Assembly: GCA_938036275.1 (NCBI GenBank)
Contig: CALHPI010000023.1
Coordinates: 1-14,053, forward strand
Direction of reading: 5' to 3'
From: Minisyncoccota bacterium
GTDB lineage: Bacteria > Patescibacteriota > Minisyncoccia > UBA6257 > HR35
DNA length: 14,053 nt
Numbering within the stretch: the first letter of the stretch is position 1; every line of letters starts with the position of its first letter. Made by a program: the position numbers and the translations under genes. Below, piece after piece: positions 1 to 10,900 of this stretch. The notes under the pieces are model-generated. The model was given only the letters and a program-made list of their open reading frames with translations. It searched no databases and was not told where the DNA came from.

Positions 1-2
1 GA

Positions 3-2135
3 CGAACATGTTTTGCTCGTGATTTCTACAAAGTGTGTTGTAAACCTGATGGAACAGTAGCCCCGTCATTTGAATATAGGGGAGCAGGATCTGATTATCC
101 TAATCCTCCTCCAGAAGGAGTTTGTTCTGTGGGATCAGAACCTAAGAGAATGGGGAATATCAATACCTCTATTCCTGTTGGCAGCCCTCATCCTGCATGT
201 GAAGTTAGGACAGGTTATCAACCTCCGTTTGGAGGAGAATATACCAATATTTGCGGTTCTGGTTATAATGCCAATTTTTATAGTTGTCAAGCAAATTGCA
301 ACATTCATGAGGGCTGGTGTGAGACAAGAAACGGAGAATGGATTTATATTGCTGTTTGTGATGGAAAGGCTTATGAATGTCGAAGAGGTTTGCAAGGTCC
401 TTTTAAAGGAAGACATTATGTAACATCTTATGCCAGTATTGGTTCTAATAAAACAGTTCAGATAGATGTTTTTGATAAAATATGCGAAGAAGGCGGAAGG
501 TGGACTTGCGGTGATTCAAATCTTAAAGGTTATTTAGTTTGGTATTCAGGATCAGGTCCTACCTCAACCCCTACCTCAACCCCTACCTCAACCCCTACCT
601 CAACTCCTACCTCAACTCCTCCATCAACATCTACATCTAATGTTACAGGTGGTTTGTGTAAGGTTGATGTAATTGCAAGGATTAAAAATCCACAAAATGG
701 TCAATGGGAGCCTCCGCGGGGTGGTAAAACAGCCTCTTCAACTTATTCTGGTTTTACGAAAAGTAGTAATAAAATCGAAATTGATGTTGGGATACAGGGT
801 GAAGATAACACTGTTCATGTTGCAAATTGTTATTATCAAAAATGCACCAGCGTTAGCTATAATACTATTTGTACAAACTGGGGGACAAGGTTAGTTAGAT
901 TTTGCGCTGCAACAGATCCAAGAACTGGTCTATGTGTAAGGTGGGATACACGACAAGAAACATATTGTCAAGAGTTTAAAAAAGAATGGTATTGCAGTGG
1001 TTGGGGGAACCCTGGTGTTGAGCGTATTAATAATCCTGGAAATTGCGATACATCTAAACCTATTGATTTTGAATTTCAGTTACCACTTACTAATGTTTTG
1101 AAGAATTTAGATAATAACAATCAATTTAGTGTTAATTATAGACCTAACATTTTGCGGTTTAGGAAAACACTTTCTCAAAATAGTGGTTGGCAATTGCCAA
1201 TGTGGCTAAGTGGATTAAGACCACCGAGTATTTTTGAGATTCAACAACCTAATAGACACGGTTTTTATAATCTCGAAACAACGGTAAATAGAGGAAGAAT
1301 TTACAATCGACCTGATTCTTATAGTGTTAGTGATAATAATCCGAAGAAAATAACTGATATTGATGTAAATCTTACTGCAGATGACTTTCAGGATGCTATT
1401 GATTATACTTATTGTGATTTCTTTAATGGTTATAATAATAATGCTCAAAGAGTTCCAGTAGATCCTTCTTTGATAGTTTATGATGAGGCAAACGGTATCA
1501 ATTTACCAAGAGGTATGAATAGAGATATAGCAAGTGGCAGATCGCCTATTAGAGGTCCGTGGAGTGGGCCCTTAGTTAAATTTTATGTCAACCCGACAGA
1601 GGTAGACCCAGTTTTAAACTTAGGAAAACCTAATATCAATCATCCTGAAAATATAACAACCCCTCGTCGCGACTATATTGTCGGTTATCCATTTAATGTT
1701 ATTTTTGGTGTAGATAAAAGAGATAGGTTTGGTTATGATATGGGTAAATATTGGTTAACTATCAATGGAAGTAAATACGCAACGGGTACAATAAGTGAAC
1801 ATACAGTAAGTGAACCAAGAGGATTACAAACACAAACAATTTCTTATACACCTCTTTTAGCGGGTAATTATACTTTCTGTTCTTTTCATAATGCTGATGA
1901 TGAAAGAATATCTTTAAATATAAGAGGAGAGGCTTGGGGAGATGAAGAATCAACACCCTGTCAATCTATAACAGTCTATCGTTATCTTTGCTATCAAGGA
2001 TTTTGTTATGAATGTAGTCAAGAACCGGTGTCGAGAGAAGGGTTAAGACCTGATCTTTCAAGATGTCAAATTGTTGAACCTGCTAAATGTCAAGCTTATA
2101 TTGGTACTGATTGTAGAAGCAAAGGTAGGGAATGA
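3..2135 (+). CDS. Large cysteine-rich surface protein, 5' partial; candidate pilus-tip adhesin
   Basis: No family was recognised. The reading frame is open from the left edge (nt 3) to TGA at 2133-2135, so about 710 residues are visible. The N-terminus, and any signal peptide, lies outside the window; the GTG at 33 is internal. About 30 cysteines lie in two clusters, one before the linker and one after it, with a third group near the C-terminus (CYQGFCYEC). This suggests a disulfide-bonded extracellular protein. A low-complexity (PTST)5 linker at nt 558-617, continuing as PPSTSTS, separates an N-terminal module of about 185 residues from a larger C-terminal part. The stretch around nt 1840-1890 (SYTPLLAGNYTFC) reads like the end of an Ig-like beta-sandwich. 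The stop lies 3 nt before the first of four prepilin-like genes, so they are probably co-transcribed. By position it could be a pilus-tip adhesin in the way PilY1 is, but no PilY1 beta-propeller is seen; the role is inferred. Confidence 0.8.
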   Translation, partial: RTCFARDFYKVCCKPDGTVAPSFEYRGAGSDYPNPPPEGVCSVGSEPKRMGNINTSIPVGSPHPACEVRTGYQPPFGGEYTNICGSGYNANFYSCQANCNIHEGWCETRNGEWIYIAVCDGKAYECRRGLQGPFKGRHYVTSYASIGSNKTVQIDVFDKICEEGGRWTCGDSNLKGYLVWYSGSGPTSTPTSTPTSTPTSTPTSTPPSTSTSNVTGGLCKVDVIARIKNPQNGQWEPPRGGKTASSTYSGFTKSSNKIEIDVGIQGEDNTVHVANCYYQKCTSVSYNTICTNWGTRLVRFCAATDPRTGLCVRWDTRQETYCQEFKKEWYCSGWGNPGVERINNPGNCDTSKPIDFEFQLPLTNVLKNLDNNNQFSVNYRPNILRFRKTLSQNSGWQLPMWLSGLRPPSIFEIQQPNRHGFYNLETTVNRGRIYNRPDSYSVSDNNPKKITDIDVNLTADDFQDAIDYTYCDFFNGYNNNAQRVPVDPSLIVYDEANGINLPRGMNRDIASGRSPIRGPWSGPLVKFYVNPTEVDPVLNLGKPNINHPENITTPRRDYIVGYPFNVIFGVDKRDRFGYDMGKYWLTINGSKYATGTISEHTVSEPRGLQTQTISYTPLLAGNYTFCSFHNADDERISLNIRGEAWGDEESTPCQSITVYRYLCYQGFCYECSQEPVSREGLRPDLSRCQIVEPAKCQAYIGTDCRSKGRE
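558..617 (+). repeat. 12-bp tandem repeat encoding (PTST)5
   Basis: Five consecutive 12-nt units (consensus CCTACCTCAACC, with ACT replacing ACC at the end of the last two) encode Pro-Thr-Ser-Thr. The unit is a multiple of three, so copy-number change would lengthen or shorten the linker without a frameshift. It is followed by a degenerate Pro/Ser/Thr tail. Such linkers are typical flexible, possibly glycosylated spacers in secreted multidomain proteins. Confidence 0.9.
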
Positions 2136-2138
2136 TAG

Positions 2139-2783
2139 ATGAAAGGCTTTACTCTAATCGAGACAGCTTTAGTTTTATTTTTAATTGCTTTGCTTGTAAC
2201 TACTAATTTGAATTTTCGGGCTTTTAATAAAACTTTCTTTTATCTTCGCGACACAGCTAAAAATTTTGCTTTTGCTTTAAATACAATTTCTGATTTAAGC
2301 CAAACAATTATTGAAAAACCAGCGGGGCATTTTTTCTGTGCTTATGGAATTTATATTCCTAATGAAACAACTTATCAAGTTTTAGGTTTTTCAACCTCAA
2401 CTAATCTTTGTGAGATTGTTTTTTCAACTTCAACTTATATGAACGATTTTATTAATTTCAATCTTAGCCAAAAGAAATACATCCTTCAAAATCAACAAAT
2501 TGTTACTTCGCCTGTTCCAAGTTTATCTTTAGACACTAACTTAACTTTGGGTAGCCGAATGCTCTTTTCAACTTCAGATAAAAATTGTTCAACAGGCAGA
2601 TTAAATCCTCCACTTCTTATAATGTATGGTTATTCTTTTTCCGATCTTTTTTTCCTTTATCAACAAGCAGGCAGTTCTTGGCAAAAAATTGATGCTGATT
2701 ATTTATATTTATGCTTTGAAAAAAATTTAGAAAGATATACAATAAGAATTAATAGATTAGGACAAATTAATTTTGAAAAATGA
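2139..2783 (+). CDS. Type IV prepilin-like protein, GspH/FimT-like minor pilin
   Basis: This 214-aa protein begins MKG|FTLIE, a class III prepilin signal: a very short basic leader, Gly at -1, Phe at +1 and Glu at +5, followed by a hydrophobic helix to about residue 25. A PilD-type prepilin peptidase should cleave after Gly3. The globular part is beta-rich and Ser/Thr-rich with about five cysteines; the end (IRINRLGQINF) resembles the last strands of GspH/FimT proteins. It is the first of four pilin-like genes, which suits the H position of an H-I-J-K minor pilin set. The ATG lies 3 nt after the preceding stop. AAAGGTAGGG just upstream is the only weakly Shine-Dalgarno-like sequence noticed before a gene in the window. 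The prepilin call is strong; the H subclass is inferred from order and C-terminal pattern. Confidence 0.85.
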   Translation: MKGFTLIETALVLFLIALLVTTNLNFRAFNKTFFYLRDTAKNFAFALNTISDLSQTIIEKPAGHFFCAYGIYIPNETTYQVLGFSTSTNLCEIVFSTSTYMNDFINFNLSQKKYILQNQQIVTSPVPSLSLDTNLTLGSRMLFSTSDKNCSTGRLNPPLLIMYGYSFSDLFFLYQQAGSSWQKIDADYLYLCFEKNLERYTIRINRLGQINFEK

Positions 2784-3241
2784 AAAAAGGAACAACTTTT
2801 GGAGAATTGATGATTGTTTTATTGATTGTTTCAGCATCTTTAATAATTTTTCTCAGGCTTAGTGTTGATTATTTAAGATCTCTTGTTTTTGCTCGAGAGC
2901 TTTTTATTTTAAACAATATTTTATACTCAAAATATCAGTTTTTGATAGCTTATCGAAACAAATCTTTAGAAAGTTCTTTTAGTCCTACAGGTATTTCTTC
3001 GGCAATGCCAAGTTTTAATTTTAATTGTATAAACTTTAGCAACGGAACTTTTTTGACTTCTTCAGGACAATGTCGGGAAACAGTGGGTAATTTAGGAATT
3101 ACTTATAGAATTTCAAATTCCACTTTATCTAATAATACCGGAATTAAGGTCGTTATAGATGGTTCATTATTATCAACACTTGGAAGGATTAGTGCATCAC
3201 TTTCAGGAATTTTAACGCCATGGCATCCAAACATTCGATAA
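2780..3241 (+). CDS. Type IV prepilin-like protein, possible GspI/PilV-like minor pilin
   Basis: This 153-aa protein begins MKKG|TTFGELMIVLLIV. Cleavage after Gly4 leaves Glu at mature position 5, and a hydrophobic helix continues to about residue 30. The +1 residue is Thr rather than the usual Phe or Met, so the signal is slightly atypical. Two cysteines (around NCINF and GQCRE) could form a disulfide. The ATG overlaps the stop of the previous gene as ATGA (2780-2783), indicating translational coupling. It occupies the second place of the four-gene series, where GspI/PilV proteins usually lie, and its size suits them. The subclass is inferred from position. Confidence 0.75.
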   Translation: MKKGTTFGELMIVLLIVSASLIIFLRLSVDYLRSLVFARELFILNNILYSKYQFLIAYRNKSLESSFSPTGISSAMPSFNFNCINFSNGTFLTSSGQCRETVGNLGITYRISNSTLSNNTGIKVVIDGSLLSTLGRISASLSGILTPWHPNIR

Positions 3242-3780
3242 ATTTGAAAAGAGGTTTTACTTTATTAGAAATGAGTATTGTTATTTTTCTCTTTATGATT
3301 ATTGTAACCTTGGTTAGTAAAATTTATTTAAATTTAGTAAATTCAAGTTTAATTGCTAATGATTATTACCAAGCTTTAGAAAATGTTAGATTAGGAACAG
3401 AAAAAGTTTGGCGTATTTTAAAATACGGATGGAGTTTTAGAGTTATTAATAATAATCAGGGTTTAGAATTTCAGAAGAATAATTGTGTTAATGCAACAAT
3501 TATTTTTACTCCTTCAAGTCAGCAATTAATTTACCAAGAGGGAAATTCAGCTACAACTTCAATTTTCGATCCCAATTTAGTAAGAGTAAAAAATATCACC
3601 ATTGCTACTGACCGTCCCGCGACTGATCAAAGATATGCTTATTTTCAATATGCTCCTAAGATAATAGTTATTAACTATAATTTAGAAATAATCTCAAAAA
3701 AAGGAGTAACTTCAAGTTTAGAATTTTATAGTGCTGTCGCTCCTTTAAACAGCGTTTATTCAAACAATCTATGTCAATGA
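3220..3780 (+). CDS. Type IV prepilin-like protein, GspJ/PilW-like minor pilin
   Basis: This 186-aa protein carries KRG|FTLLEMSIVIFLF, a near-ideal prepilin motif with Glu at +5, then a membrane helix of about 20 residues. After the helix, ENVRLGTEKVWRILKYG and the following beta-rich segment with LEF...I.FTPSSQQLIY resemble GspJ/PilW proteins. The ATG at 3220 gives a 12-residue leader and a 22-nt overlap with the upstream gene. A TTG at 3244, 2 nt after the upstream stop, would give the compact leader MKRG and is a credible alternative start. Neither start has a clear ribosome binding site. Third place in the series also suits GspJ. Confidence 0.8.
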   Translation: MASKHSINLKRGFTLLEMSIVIFLFMIIVTLVSKIYLNLVNSSLIANDYYQALENVRLGTEKVWRILKYGWSFRVINNNQGLEFQKNNCVNATIIFTPSSQQLIYQEGNSATTSIFDPNLVRVKNITIATDRPATDQRYAYFQYAPKIIVINYNLEIISKKGVTSSLEFYSAVAPLNSVYSNNLCQ

Positions 3781-4241
3781 ATAAAGGACAAGCTTTGGCG
3801 TTGGTTACTTTTATGATTTTCATTATTTTAGTAACGGTTATAGTGCTTTTTATGCCTATTAATCAACAGCTTATAAGAATAGGAAAATTGTTAGCAATTT
3901 ATCAAGCTTTAACTTTAGCTGAATCAGGAATAGAAGTAGGAAACTTGTATTTAATAAAAGATCAAATAGTTTCCGATTTTACAGCCTCATCTAATGTTGT
4001 TGATAATTCTATCTGTAGATTTTATTTTAGCTATTTCTGCTCTCTTCATAATAATATTGTCGGCTGTAATTGGACACCGTCTAATTGTGGAGAAAATAGA
4101 ATTAATGGACAAAATATTAATATTAAAGCCTATATTTATAAACTCACCCAAGAATTCCAATATTCTTTCTATACTAAAGTTATCTCACAATCTCAAGTAA
4201 AAGAAGTGACTCGCGTTTTGGATTTTGATTTTGCTCCATAA
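3777..4241 (+). CDS. Prepilin-like protein lacking Glu5, GspK/PilX-like
   Basis: The protein (154 aa from this start) begins MNKG|QALALVTFMIFIILV. The prepilin-type Gly and hydrophobic helix are present, but mature position 5 is Leu instead of Glu. After the helix it has YQALTLAESGIEVGNLYL, close to the QxALxxAESGxE pattern of PilX/GspK-type proteins. GspK pseudopilins are known to lack Glu5 and to cap the tip of the filament, so this gene fits the last place of an H-I-J-K set; at ~150 aa it is shorter than GspK and nearer PilX. Four cysteines lie around residues 80-110. ATG 3777 overlaps the preceding TGA as ATGA, like the first pilin pair, and was preferred; ATG 3771 in the same frame adds two residues. 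It ends 15 nt before ligA with no visible terminator. Confidence 0.75.
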   Translation: MNKGQALALVTFMIFIILVTVIVLFMPINQQLIRIGKLLAIYQALTLAESGIEVGNLYLIKDQIVSDFTASSNVVDNSICRFYFSYFCSLHNNIVGCNWTPSNCGENRINGQNINIKAYIYKLTQEFQYSFYTKVISQSQVKEVTRVLDFDFAP

Positions 4242-4247
4242 TATAAT
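4218..4247 (+). promoter_or_regulatory. Candidate ligA promoter, leaderless type
   Basis: A perfect TATAAT lies at 4242-4247, just after the stop of the pilin operon. The best -35 match, TTGGAT at 4218-4223, is weak and spaced 18 bp. Transcription would start near 4254, about 3 nt before the ligA ATG at 4257, leaving no room for a Shine-Dalgarno sequence. The -10 to ATG distance (9 nt) equals that at dnaE. Confidence 0.45.
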
Positions 4248-4250
4248 TAG

Positions 4251-6691
<2,441 letters not shown>

Positions 6692-6961
6692 GAAATTAGC
6701 CTTTGATATTTTAAAAAAGAAAAGATATTTAGTTTGGAAACCAGTAAAAGTTAAATTTCACTCCCAAGATATTTTCGGTCTTTTTGATCTTATTGCTTTA
6801 AATAAAAACGAATTAAAATTGATTCAAGTTCAAAAAGCTCGCAAAAGGCCCTATAAAGTTAAAAAAATTTTTAAACTTCCTCAACCTCAAAAAATCTCTT
6901 ACGAACTTTGGGTTTATGACAACAAATCGAAACAATTTAAAATTTATGATAAAATATAATT

Positions 6962-7321
6962 ATGACCCATCAATTAATTCAATTAGTTGAAAAAAGATAT
7001 TTAAGAAATGATTTGCCAGAAATTAAACCAGGAAGCTATGTTCGAGTTTGGCAGAAAATTAAAGAAGCTAAAAGAGAATTTTTACAGCCATTTGAAGGTA
7101 TTGTGATTGCGATTAAAGGCGGTGGGACAAGAAAAATGTTTACAGTCCGAGGTGAAGCTGGTGGTCAAATGATTGAAAAAACCTACCCTTTCCATTCACC
7201 AGTTATTGAGAAAATAGAGATTTTAGGTCAAGCTAAAACAAGAAGAGCCAAACTTTATTTTATTAGAAAACTTCATCCTCGAGCAATTAAAAGAAAACTT
7301 AAAATTTCTATTTCGAGATAA
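6962..7321 (+). CDS. rplS: 50S ribosomal protein L19
   Basis: L19 lies at the 30S/50S interface and contacts 16S rRNA. The 119-aa protein shows the family's sequence: an N-terminal helix, PEIKPGSYVRVW (IxxGDxVxV-like), FEGIVIAIKGGG, MFTVRGEAGGQMIEKTYPFHSPVIEKIEIL and the C-terminal RRAKLYFIR with a basic tail. The length is normal. The ATG follows the previous stop by 2 nt with no Shine-Dalgarno sequence. AT-rich hexamers just upstream (TAAAAT at 6950-6955) could act as a -10 for a leaderless transcript, but operon read-through is equally likely. The last 14 nt overlap the end of rnhB on the other strand. Confidence 0.96.
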   Translation: MTHQLIQLVEKRYLRNDLPEIKPGSYVRVWQKIKEAKREFLQPFEGIVIAIKGGGTRKMFTVRGEAGGQMIEKTYPFHSPVIEKIEILGQAKTRRAKLYFIRKLHPRAIKRKLKISISR

Positions 7322-7925
7322 AATTTCTTAGAAAAGAAAGGCGATGTAATTTACAGTGCCCGAATTTTTTAATCAGTTGAAGATGTTTTTTAGTTAGATA
7401 ACCTTTATGAATTTCAAAAAGATATTCTGGATATTTTTTTGCAATTTTTATCATATAATTATCCCTTTTCGTTTTAGCTAAAATTGAAGCTCCACCTAAA
7501 GAAGCCAGTCTCTTATCACCCCTAACAAAAAAGTAAGAATTTTTAAAATCTATTTGAATTTTTCGGCCATCCATTATTAAAGCTCCAGGTCTAAAATTTT
7601 CAATAAGTTTTTTGACTCCTTCAAGAAGAGCTTGATTAATGCCCATTTTATCTATTTTTAAATTATTGATTAAAATAGTCTTATGAGGTAAACGCAATTT
7701 TTTAATTATTTTCAAGGAAAATTCTCTTTGTTGCGGTGTGAGTTCTTTGGAATCATAAAAATAAATTTTATTTTTTTCCAAAATTTTTAAAGAAAATCTA
7801 TCTAAAAATAAACCTCCGACAGCTAAGGGACCAGCTCCTGCGCCTCGACCAGCTTCATCAATAGCTAAAATCGTTTTATGTTTTTTAATTAAATTTTTTT
7901 CCACAAGCCAAAAACTTGAATTCAT
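7308..7925 (-). CDS. rnhB: Ribonuclease HII
   Basis: RNase HII cleaves RNA in RNA/DNA hybrids and starts removal of single ribonucleotides from DNA. The 205-aa protein has all catalytic motifs: DEAGRG (Asp23, Glu24), YDSKELTPQQRE, IMDGRK (Asp119), RGDKRLASLGGASILAKTKRD (Asp155), and the C-terminal YPEYLFEIHKGYLT and LHRLSF. The start was set at ATG 7923-7925 because SSFWLVEKNL...AIDEAGRG matches the normal short N-terminus and gives typical length. The frame stays open to an ATG at 7986-7988 (226 aa), which would overlap dnaE by 36 nt. In motif I the usual RGPLAGP reads RGAGAGP. It is divergent from dnaE (27 bp between starts) and convergent with rplS. Confidence 0.95.
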   Translation of the reverse strand: MNSSFWLVEKNLIKKHKTILAIDEAGRGAGAGPLAVGGLFLDRFSLKILEKNKIYFYDSKELTPQQREFSLKIIKKLRLPHKTILINNLKIDKMGINQALLEGVKKLIENFRPGALIMDGRKIQIDFKNSYFFVRGDKRLASLGGASILAKTKRDNYMIKIAKKYPEYLFEIHKGYLTKKHLQLIKKFGHCKLHRLSFLRNFISK

Positions 7926-7943
7926 TTTTTTCTTGGTTAAAAT
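7916..7943 (+). promoter_or_regulatory. Candidate dnaE promoter, leaderless type
   Basis: TTGAAT (7916-7921), a 16-bp spacer and TAAAAT (7938-7943) make a reasonable sigma-70-type promoter. The predicted start is near 7950, about 3 nt before the dnaE ATG. The -35 lies inside the first codons of the divergent rnhB gene. Spacer length and -10 sequence are the same as in the rRNA promoter at 13528-13555. Confidence 0.55.
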
Positions 7944-7952
7944 TTTTTTGAA

Positions 7953-10900
7953 ATGAGAGATTTCGTTCATCTTCATGTCCATTCTCATTATAGTTTATTA
8001 GATGGACTTTGTAAAATTGACGAACTTATCAAAAGAGCTTTAGAACTCAATTATTCAGCCTTGGCTTTGACTGATCATGGGAATTTATACGGCGCGATTG
8101 AGTTTTATACCAAAGCAAAAAAAGCCGGTCTTAAGCCAATTATTGGTGTTGAAACTTATTTAGCACCGCGATCGCGGTTTGATAAAACAACTAAAATTGA
8201 TTCGAAAAATTTCCATTTGACTCTTTTGGCTCAAAATGAAAAAGGCTATCGTAATTTACTTTATCTTGTTACTAAAGCTTGGCTTGAAGGTTTTTACTAC
8301 AAACCCCGAATCGATAAAGAACTTTTAAAAGAATGTTCTCAAGGCTTGATTTGTCTTTCCGGCTGTCCCCAAGGAGAAATTCCCAAACTTCTTTTAGGAG
8401 GTAATTTTGATTTAGCTAAGAAAAAAGTTTATGAGTATTTAGATATTTTTGGTAGAGATAATTTTTATTTAGAAGTTAATTATCATCCGAAAATCGAGGA
8501 TGGTGTTAAATTAAAATCTGCTTTAATTAAACTTTCTGAAGAAACAAAAGTACCCTTAGTCGCTACTTATGATGTTCATTATTTAAAAAGTGATGATGTC
8601 AAAGTTCATGATATTTTTTTAGCTATTCAAACAGGTAAAGATGTTGATGAAGAAGAAAGACTAACTATGAAGATTGATGATTTTTCTTTAGTTGATAAAG
8701 TAAAAATTAATGAACTTTATCAAGATATACCTCAGGCTTTAGATATGACCGTTGAGATTGCTGAAAAATGTAACTTAGAGATTGAACTTCAAAAAACAAA
8801 AATGCCTCGCTTTAATTTGCCAGCTGGCGAGACAGAAATGAGCTATCTTAGAAAACTTTGTCTTCAAGGAATTCGCGAAAGAAAATTAAATGAAGATGAG
8901 ATTAAAAACAGACTTGATTATGAGTTAAAAGTTATTGAACAAACAAATTTTGCTGGCTATTTTTTGGTAGTCCAAGATATTGTTAATTTTGCTAAAGCTA
9001 ATAAAATTATGGTTGGTCCAGGTCGTGGTTCAGTGGTTGGCAGTTTAGTTGCTTATCTTTTGAAAATAACTGAAATTAATCCATTAAAATACGGACTTTT
9101 ATTTGAGAGATTTTTAACACCAGATCGAATTGAATTTCCAGACATTGATTTAGATTTTTCTGATATTAAAAGAGAAAAAATTTTTAATTATTTAAAAGAA
9201 AAATATGGCCAGGATCATGTGGCTCAGATTATAACTTTTGGGAAAATGGCAGCTCGAGCAGCAGTTCGTGATGTTGGTCGAGCCTTAGGATTTTCTTTTT
9301 CTTTCGTTGATCGTTTGGCTCGTCTCATTCCCGCTGATCTTGATCTTAATAAAGCTGAAGACCTCGCTGATGTTAAAAAAATTCTTCAAGAAAAAGAAGA
9401 ATATCGCCAAATCATTAAAGCTGCTAAAAAATTAGAAGGAACAATTCGCCATGCTTCAGTTCATGCTTGTGGTTTAGTTATTACTCCTGAACCATTAGTC
9501 AATTATCTACCTTTACAATTTGCTCCTGGCGATCAAAGAACAATAATTACTCAATATGATATGTATTCTGTTGAAAAGTTGGGTCTTTTGAAAATGGATA
9601 TTTTAGGTATAAGAACCTTATCAATTATTGAAGATGCTCAAAGACTTATTGAAGAAAATCATCAACAGCAAATTAATTTCGATCCTGATTTTCAAGATAA
9701 GGAAGTTTATAAATTTTTGCGGGAAGGGAAGACAGTTGGGATTTTCCAATTAGAAGGTCGGGGAATAACAGAATATTTAAAAAAGTTAAAGCCAGAAAAA
9801 TTCGAAGATTTAGCTTCCTTAATTGCTTTTTATCGTCCTGGACCAATTGAACTTTTACCTTCATTTTTAAGAAGAAAATTTGGTAAAGAAGAAATTACTT
9901 ATCTGCACCCCAAACTGGAACCAATTTTAAAAGAAACTTATGGAATTATGGTTTATCAGGAACAACTTATGAAAATGGCTCAAGAATTAGCTGGCTACAG
10001 TCCGACGGAAGCTGATATTTTAAGAAAAGCAGTTGGCAAGAAAATTAAAAGCTTAGTAGATGGCGAAACTCAAAAATTAAAAGAAAGGATGATTAAAAAT
10101 GCAATTTCTAAAGAGATAGCTGAAAAAATTGTAAGTCTTGTTGAGCCTTTTGCTCGTTATGGGTTTAATAAAAGTCATGCTATTGCTTATGCAGCGGTTG
10201 CTTATTATACTGCTTATCTTAAAACTTACTATCCTCTTGAGTTTTTAACAGCTTGTTTAATTCATGAAGGTAAAGATCTTGATCGTGTTAAAGTTTATCT
10301 TCGTGATTTTAAAGATTATGGATTTGTTGTTTTGCCTCCGGATATTAACGAGAGTAATTTTCACTTCACAATTACTGCGGAAAAGAAAGTTCGGTTTGGC
10401 TTAGGTTCAATTAAAAATGTTGGCCGACCACTGGTTGAGTTTATTGAAAAAGAAAGAAAAAATAATGGTCCTTATCAAAGTCTGGCTGATTTTTTGAGGC
10501 GTGTTCAGCATAAAGATCTTAATAAAAAATCATTAGAAAGTCTAATCAAAGCAGGTGCTTTTGATCGTTTTTATCGACGAGAGATTTTAATCAGCAATCT
10601 TGATTATCTTTTAGAATATTCCCAGAAAACAAAAAATCTCCAACATTCTAAATCGCTTTTTGTTTCGAATAATGATCTTTATTTGAAGCCAGCAACTTCT
10701 TTTAATCCTTTAGAAATCCTCAAATGGGAAAGAGAGCTTTTAGGTATTTATCTTTCAGGTCATCCTTATGAAAAATTCGCTCCGCTTTTAAAAAATAAAG
10801 TTAAAAATATTAGTGAAATTTTAAAATTTGAAGAAGGTCGTAAGGTGAGTTTAGCCGGAGTTGCCAATGAGATCAAAAGGGTTTTCACTAAAAATAAAGA

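Noticed and set aside
33..35. GTG as the start codon of the first large gene
   Set aside because: The frame is open upstream to the left edge of the window, with continuous codons, so the gene is truncated and this GTG is internal.
70..423. Open frames in other phases and on the minus strand within the first gene (70-423, 135-416, 673-894, 1215-1448, 1762-1956)
   Set aside because: They lie entirely within a gene with sensible protein features and show no recognisable motifs of their own.
558..617. CRISPR-like repeat array
   Set aside because: The units are directly abutting 12-mers without spacers and encode an in-frame PTST linker.
6955..6960. TATAAT just before rplS as its -10 box
   Set aside because: It ends 1 nt before the ATG, so transcription would start inside the gene. 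A TAAAAT 5 nt upstream fits better but lacks a good -35.
7321..7345. Terminator between rplS and rnhB
   Set aside because: Only a weak 6-bp A/T hairpin (TTTCTT...AAGAAA) is present, without G+C pairs or a T-tract in the right place.
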